From Melampsora larici-populina 98AG31 (Eukaryota > Basidiomycota > Pucciniomycetes > Pucciniales > Melampsoraceae), in contig NW_006768767.1 in assembly GCF_000204055.1 (NCBI RefSeq), positions 2,028,498-2,092,497 of the forward strand: DNA of 64,000 nt, given 5' to 3'. Below, piece by piece: positions 57,656 to 64,000 of the stretch. The notes under the pieces were generated by a model. It had not been told where the DNA came from. It saw only the letters and a program-made list of their open reading frames with translations, and made no database searches. Numbering within the stretch: position 1 is the stretch's first letter; each line of letters opens with the position of its first letter. The position numbers and the translations under genes are program-made.

Positions 57656-60241
57656 TACCATGGAGCCCATCCCGGTGAGTTGCTCGACCGCTTTAATACA
57701 GCCAAAGAGACTTGGTAAGGCAATTGCATTTTGAAGCTAAATAATTTTCCACTTCAATAGATCCCAGTAGACAGTTCTGTCGTGTTGAACCCAATCATCA
57801 GAGCACAGAATCGTGGCCGGGCATGGAGACACACCCAAGTTTAAACAGATTAACGAGTAGCAATCAGGGTTCATGCATGAGATTCAGTTTTGTAGCGGAT
57901 CTGATGACTCGTTTCCGCCGTGACAAAAAGAAGCGTTTGGTGAAATTCGGACCTCTATTGAGAGAAGCCCCTCCATCACCTGATTTGAAAAGACTGCAGA
58001 GCCCACACAAAGGTTTGCAATTTTCCATCTCTTTCGCCTTTGAAACCATATTTAATCGATCTTTTCTCCCGAACTTATTTCAGCCTCAGGGGGTCAGGCG
58101 GCAGACAAATTATCTTCCAACTCGCCTGATGGCTCGTCAGAAGCAACAGCACTATGTAAGGGTGTTGGAGTAAATCATGATTGGGTCAAAACCAATGACG
58201 GTTATGGAGTCAAAAGTATTGACTGTGTGTAGCGTTGACAGAAAGGAGTGTAGCAAGGAGGATTCAAATTGAAACATATTCAATCAGTGTCAAGGTACAA
58301 GGTTAGGTGGAAGAAATGTTAGAATGTCTTGACAAAATGGGATTTATGAACTAGGTGTGATGAGGAAGATATAGAGGGTCTCGCCGGATTGGGATTGTAG
58401 TTGAGTTAAACTGAATAAGGATGTGGACATGATGTTTAAATCCCAAAATTATCTTTGTGACATTTTCTCTTATAATCTTGCCTCTCTTCACATTTAGAAC
58501 TTTTTCCCTCATCAAGGAAAAAGATTCTAAACGTGAGTTATCAATTAAACTTTTTCTTTTATCAAAATACTAAGAATTCTACTGAACCACCTTACTATGA
58601 TTATTTGTTTTCCTTTATCATCTCTATCATCTCTTTCACTTCAAAATTCTCTCTCATTTAGTTCAGTTTCATAATCCTCCCTGTTCCCTTCCAGGTTTGT
58701 CGAGTTTAGCACTCGTCCGTTTTAGTTGCCTCAGCGTGTCTTGTCAACACGGGCTGATAGTTTTGTTAAACCTTTTTAAAGGTGTGTTGTATGTTGCTGT
58801 AGCTTCTCATTTTCCCTCATCAAGGAAAAAGATTCTAAACTTCAGTTTCATAATCCTCCCTGTTCCCTTCCAGGTTTGTCGAGTTTAGCACTCGTCCGTT
58901 TTAGTTGCCTCAGCGTGTCTTGTCAACACGGGCTGATAGTTTTGTTAAACCTTTTTAAAGGTTTGTCGAGTTTAGCACTCGTTTCTGTCCTAGGTTCACA
59001 GCGTCGAGCGTGAACACCTCATTTTCTTACAAAGGGCTCTCCATGATCTTCTTATGTTGCTCTCTCTTCGTTACATTGACATTGAACCTTTTGCAAAGTC
59101 AACTGGCCTTCAGGTTCAGAATTGTTAGAGAAAGGTAAACATGTCCCATATTTGTTTACGGTAATGATAGCAGTTCTAATGTATAAAATCTTACCTGTAT
59201 GATTTTAATCCAAAGATCCAAGGGGTGAAGAAGTAGTCAAAAAATATGTAGAAGAATGTGAGTCCTCAATCAATCCACAGTAAAGAGAAAGATTTTTCTT
59301 GATTTGAACTGGATCTCAAAATTTGGTTTTGCTTACCTGTTTCAGTCAATGCTAAAGCCTTCACCAAGTACATTGCGGATCAAGAGGAAAAAAGTGAAAA
59401 AGGACAACTCTCAAATTTAAAAAAACTTACAGAAGCAAGCGAGGACACGACACCAAATCAATTCGCCACAATGATCCATGCGTTAGAACCTATGGCGAGC
59501 AGCAAAATATTATCACTCATAAAGGCTCAGAATTCAGATGCCTTTCATCCTATGTTCACGATCACCTCTGAACTGAAGAAGGGTACGAAAGATATCGTCC
59601 GGAAAACAATGAAAGAGCATCTAGAACAGAATGAAAACTTCACAAATCCAGCACACAATTTATGGATGTTCTTGCGATCCTTGAAACATAAACTATATCA
59701 GCGAGAAGATAACAAAGCAAAAGCAACAAAAGACTATAGAAAATGGTCATACAATTCTTCTTTGCTCGAAAGGTCGGTCAAAGACATGTTTAAAGAAGCA
59801 AGCCAAAAATTGTCTTCAGAAGCAAGCCAAAAAGGGTCGCCAAAGACAAGCCTTAGAAGAGTTCCTGAGCCACTGTCTGTGAATCATGATGAGGATGTTC
59901 TGGACAAGATTGCTGATAAGATGACAAATAGGATCCATCTAGCAATGACTCGTGATGGATATCCAACCTTGACAGAAGAGAAAGCGCTTTACATACGACA
60001 ATGTTTAGCAAGTGTGCACACCTTCACTTTAAAATACACAAGTCCTATGACAAAACCATTACCAAACGTCATCAGTGGTTATTATTCAACAATTTTTCAC
60101 CGTTACTCGGGTACTCCAGAGCTTTCTCATTTAGCAAATCGATTACATCAAAAATATAATTCATGTCTTCCTGAAAGTGAGAGGCATGATATAACTGCGA
60201 TCAGTCTTGACGATCAAGAGACTGCAAAAGATTTTCTTTAA
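57656..60241 (+). pseudogene. Gene B, end of exon 1 and exons 2-6, paralogue of gene A
   Basis: Segments: 57656-57674 (end of exon 1), 57761-58012, 58084-58155, 59099-59134, 59216-59257 and 59346-60241. All introns are GT-AG, phases match gene A, and the frame is open to TAA at 60239-60241. Exon 2 reads SRQFCRVEPNHQS where gene A has SRQLPSVQAKRQS; the last exon keeps ALYIRQCLASVHTFTLKY and RLHQKYNS. Compared with gene A, the exon at 1195-1294 has no clear counterpart. Together with the exon 1 pieces upstream the coding length would be 1470 nt (489 residues), a multiple of three. The upstream insertions separate it from its promoter and signal peptide by about 25 kb, so I call it disrupted, though no internal lesion is seen. 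Confidence 0.82.
58163..59031 (+). mobile_element. Solo LTR in a gene B intron
   Basis: It begins TGTTGGAGTAAATC and ends TTTTCTTACA, flanked by the 5-bp duplication AAGGG (58158-58162 and 59032-59036). There is no internal retroelement coding, so it is a solo LTR, the usual product of LTR-LTR recombination. Inside, two tandem blocks repeat: CCCTCATCAAGGAAAAAG (58503 and 58810 areas) and a ~120-bp block from TTCAGTTTCATAATCC (58663 and 58841 areas). It lies in the intron 58156-59098, seven bases after the donor. Confidence 0.87.
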
Positions 60242-61061
60242 CTTGAAGATTTGAGGGAGAGATTGGATGTTGAGAAGACACATAACCTCTTTTGAAACGG
60301 CTTGCTTTTTCATGTTTTTTTCTTTCTTCCATTTTTTCAGCTTCTCATCCTCACATCTTGTCATTTTGTTGATTTGTCCACTCATTTGATCAACATAATT
60401 GATACCTTGTGGCATTTATTTCTAATAAATTCATGAGAAATGAGATCATCTATTTACTGCTAGAGTTGATAACCCCAAATGAATGAAATCACTATTGTTA
60501 TCTTATTATGGGCACTTTTTTTCTCATTTCTTGAAACAGATGAATGTAAATGATTTTTCATAACTCTGGTTGTGCACTGATTCCTTTTTTAATCAGATTG
60601 AGTTCAAAGAAAAAATCAAGTTGACCCTTTTTCCTGAATCTTGAAGTTCACCTGGCAGACAAGTGTGTAGTTTTGAGATTTAAAATTTACGAAATTTCAA
60701 GGTGTTTTCCTAGATATACTTTGAGAACAAGAAGTCAGGCATGAAAACTTTAGCTCTCAATCCAGTAGCAAATGATGAAGAAGGATGACGGAGCAGGACA
60801 AAATCGCGCGGAAATATAGCTGAGCTCGAGCAAAAGACTCAAAAGACTCCTTGAAGTTGATCGTTTGTACTTTTTCAAATTTCACACCCACAACGTGTAC
60901 AGTTTGGTTGACTATGCTTCTAGCGAGAGTTGAGTATTCTGCTAGTAAGATATGCTTATAGACGTTTTGAGTATTCAAATTCTTGAAGTGAGTCTCGAAG
61001 AAAACTGTTGAAAGGTCACATTTGACTTTGAACGCTTCTTGAGTCTTGACCCATTCAAATA
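60242..61061. other. Intergenic between gene B and the Virilizer gene
   Basis: AT-rich sequence presumably holding the gene B 3' UTR and the promoter of the next gene. Minus-strand frames at 60161-60415 and 60757-61128 overlap flanking coding DNA and have no supporting features. Confidence 0.45.
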
Positions 61062-64000
61062 ATGGTTCACATCCATTCAACTCATCAAGACTTAGTTTTC
61101 TATGGTACATTAAATGGAACCTCAGCATATTCTTTGAACGACAAACAAAAAAGAAATGGAGAAGCTTCTACAGATCTCAATGAAACGGTTGTCAAGTTCA
61201 AACAACCCACACAACTTGCTACATTTCAAGTGATTCCAAATCGAACTCGAGTTTTTCCTCAAATTGACAACGATCAACGATATGGTGAAACAAGTCCTAA
61301 TGTCTTTAGCCTACAGCTTACCGTTCATTACGTTGGAACATCATCAAGTTCGAAAAATTCACGGTCATTTGATGTAGACGTTGACCTCGAGGAAGGTGCT
61401 GAAGCACCCAAGTGGAATCTTGAAATGGATCAGGGTATGCTAGCTCACATGATAACCTTTCAAGGCAAATTTGATTCGATAACCTTGGCTATACACGGTC
61501 AAACCCCCGAGTCTTCCTCATCTAATGGAATCCACGAAGGAAAATCACCTACCAATCAATCCACTTTACTCGACAGAGAGAAAAAAGAACGCGACCCGAC
61601 ACTGGACAGTTCTTTACTTTTAGCAAAAGAGTTCCTTAGTATTACTTCTACCCTAAAACAGAAAGCTTCTACATCCCATTTAGATTTGGTTACGTCTTTG
61701 CAGTCTTGTGTACAGAGTCTATACCTACCGAGCCCTACAGCGTCGAGAATATCTTCACAACAACTTTTATCGGTAGGCCAAGCCCAAGACGGTACAAAAT
61801 TCGCGAAAGACCTGGCTCAATTGGCACGTTCATGTTTCGATCAAGAGAACCATTCAATTTCGTCCAATTCAGATGCCATTCGAAGATTTCTCGAAGGACT
61901 TGTGGCTTTATCTGATCTAATCATATCACGCGACGTAAGCTGTCATGCGAATCGCTCTCTTTTCTCTCGACCCAAGGATTACATATTTTATTTTCTTTAG
62001 TCAATATATCATACATACATTTCTGGCTATTGATTCAAAAGAAATCATAATGAGATAACGTCAACCTTCAAAGCTCAGCAATAAATGACAAATATTGTTT
62101 CATCTCATCACCTCTCAGAACTTTTCAAGCGATATGACATACTCTTTGGATATTGTCGCGCAACTCGTCAAGATATCACCAACAGCTATACATATTGTAT
62201 CTGTATGTCATTTGCTTGCTCATATCTTTACATTCCTCACATCCACTAGTATCTTTGACTGAAAATGTTGTTTTTGAACCGCCTTCTAGGCTTCAAATGT
62301 GATTCAGTATGCGATTACGATCCTCAAGAGTTCCACTTCAGATTCAAACCTGACCCCAGCACGCGATGCAGCAGTCAATATGCTGACCATCTGTTCAGAG
62401 GAAGCAACACTTTTATCATCTCACGTCATGGGGAAGTTTGCTCTCGCCGACTCCTTCAAGTGGCTTTCTGGACAGGATCACCTTCTCATCCGCTTCAAGG
62501 CATACTTGACTATCCTTGAAATAAGTAAATTCATCAAGCGACTCAATCACGGTTCAAATCAAGCCGGCGCTGGTTTAGACGACGACCTTGATGGTATAGC
62601 CATCGACAACGCTGAAGATCGGACGAATGGAGCACGCCCATCATCTACCCTTTCGGAATTTGAACTAATGAAGTTGATTCACCTATTTCAACGTTTGATA
62701 GGTTACATGTGTCAAAGCTCTTTTGTTCCGTTTTCCATGGCGCCTCAAGATGTCAGCTCTCCCGATCAGCCGTCAATCTCAACGCCTCCGTTACATTCGA
62801 CCTCTACAACTTACAAGGCATTGCTCAAATACCTTGAAGCCGAAGACTTTTTAGGTAGCTTGTTGACGCTTCTCAGGATACAATTCAAATCACCCCCTCA
62901 GCTTGCGTGGGAACAAAAAGGAAAATCAATGCTTGTTGAATGTGTGGTTCAATTCTTCACCAATTTATTTACCAATTCGGAGATCGGACTACCTCATCTT
63001 GTCCCCTACTTCGTTAAGAACAGTGAGGCTTTATCCCAATGGATAGCTACGCTGAATGAATTCATACCTGCTCGTCTAAACGCCAGTGAAGAATCTGAAC
63101 AAAGAAAAACTCACACAATGATGATGTTATTGTCCACGCGTAATTGGCAGTCGATCAGCAACCATCAATCCGATTTTGGTCCACGACCTTGCTTGTTGGC
63201 AATCGCAAGACTGATCACGGGCTACACATCACTTGGCGCTTTACTTTCGGTTGTTTTAAGTACCACCTCCGAAGAAGGAGAGGGACTGACCAGTGCAGAT
63301 GTCTCGTCGGAATCCCACTCAAAAGCTGACATCAAGTTAGCAATGAAGAAATTGGAGGGTTTGTCAGTCATCATGTTGAGCAAACGATTATTGTGTCGAC
63401 TAGTTAGTTGCGAACAACTCTCGGCTCGAATCATCCAATTGAATCATTCAATCTTACGAAAACCAATCCCTCTGGACGAACCACGTCATATCTTTGACTG
63501 GTATTCTGCTGTCGTGCTTTCTGATGCTGACATCATCTTGTCTCCCAATGCCAAAATGGTTGGGCAAGCTCTTATGAATCATCTGTCTACTTCGGCCAAG
63601 CCTATGGCACCAGGTAACAAGCTTCAGTTACGGGCCAATATACTTATGTCAATCGAAGATCCTGTAACCTTGTTACCCAATCCGGCCACCGTTCGATTTG
63701 CTGATTTATGGGAAGTCGAAGTCCGCATGAATGTTTTAGGTGCTCTTTCAAACCTTAGGCCGAGTGTGAATGACACCAGCAATATTTTTGGTAAACTGCT
63801 ATGCGACCAATTCAATGATGTTCGCCGGCTTGCTACTAATTCTGATCAGCCTGATTCATCGTTTTGCGATGTGATCCTCGAACTCGTTGAGATCACCTGG
63901 AAACGGCTCGAGTCACTTAAAAAAAGACATCAACTCTTTAACTTGACCCGATTGTCGATCTTTTCAACTCTGTTCGAAGCGGTTCGACGCTTGTGTTATA
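61062..64000 (+). CDS. Virilizer/VIRMA homologue, m6A writer-complex scaffold, 5' part
   Basis: Exons 61062-61934, 62119-62202 and 62290 to the window end, with GT-AG introns of 184 and 87 nt in phase 0. The third exon is open for 1711 nt to the edge, so about 889 residues are visible and the C-terminus is missing. The N-terminus fits the Virilizer N domain: DLVFYGTLNG at the start, then FQVIPNRTRVF and the hallmark RYGETSPNVFSLQL, closing with FDSITLAIHG. A linker and a long alpha-helical, ARM/HEAT-like region follow. In animals and plants Virilizer holds together the METTL3-METTL14 associated complex (WTAP, Hakai, ZC3H13) that deposits N6-methyladenosine on mRNA in the nucleus. The start ATG agrees with the domain start. 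No lesion is visible. Confidence 0.85.

Overview
This window looks like a piece of a rust fungus genome (Pucciniales, Basidiomycota; Melampsora-like is my best guess). That inference rests on short 50-100 nt GT-AG introns in every host gene, AT-rich transposon-crowded intergenic DNA, a family of secreted proteins without a recognisable domain, and fungal Ty1/copia, Ty3/gypsy and Helitron elements. Nothing bacterial is present (no operons, rRNA or CRISPR). Species assignment is inference only.

Layout. 0.5-2.5 kb (+): gene A, a seven-exon gene for a secreted protein of unknown function. 2.5-19.3 kb: a long gene-poor stretch with two MITEs of one family (3.65-4.11 and 4.62-5.06 kb), some simple repeats and one orphan exon (14.63-14.89 kb, -). 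19.36-24.75 kb (-): a twelve-exon GH31 alpha-glucosidase gene with a signal peptide; two of its introns carry terminal-inverted-repeat (TIR) elements, one of them landing inside a splice donor. 25.54-25.74 kb: a 200-bp MITE.

26.2-60.2 kb is one nested pile of transposons built on gene B, a paralogue of gene A. From oldest host to youngest guest: gene B exon 1 (ATG at 32283) is split by a 623-bp CACTG-ended TIR element (ATA duplication) and by Copia-2 (33062-57650, GATCT duplication); the 5' LTR of Copia-2 is split by a Helitron on the minus strand (33486-52704, ends CTAG/TC, host A|T); the Helitron is split by an apparently young Gypsy element (41175-47633) flanked by 218-bp perfect direct repeats. 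Copia-1 (26164-32102, GAGCC duplication) sits about 180 bp upstream of gene B, and a solo LTR (58163-59031, AAGGG duplication) sits in a gene B intron. With the inserts discounted, the gene B exons have the same phases as gene A and carry no stop, so gene B seems to have been silenced by insertion rather than by decay.

61.06-64.0 kb (+): the first three exons of a Virilizer/VIRMA homologue, a scaffold of the m6A mRNA methyltransferase complex, running off the window.

The host genes do not form a pathway. The region is best read as a fast-evolving secreted-protein locus and a secreted glucosidase embedded in transposons, bordered by a conserved housekeeping gene. All intron coordinates are read by eye from splice sites, phase and paralogue comparison; no alignment or database search was run.
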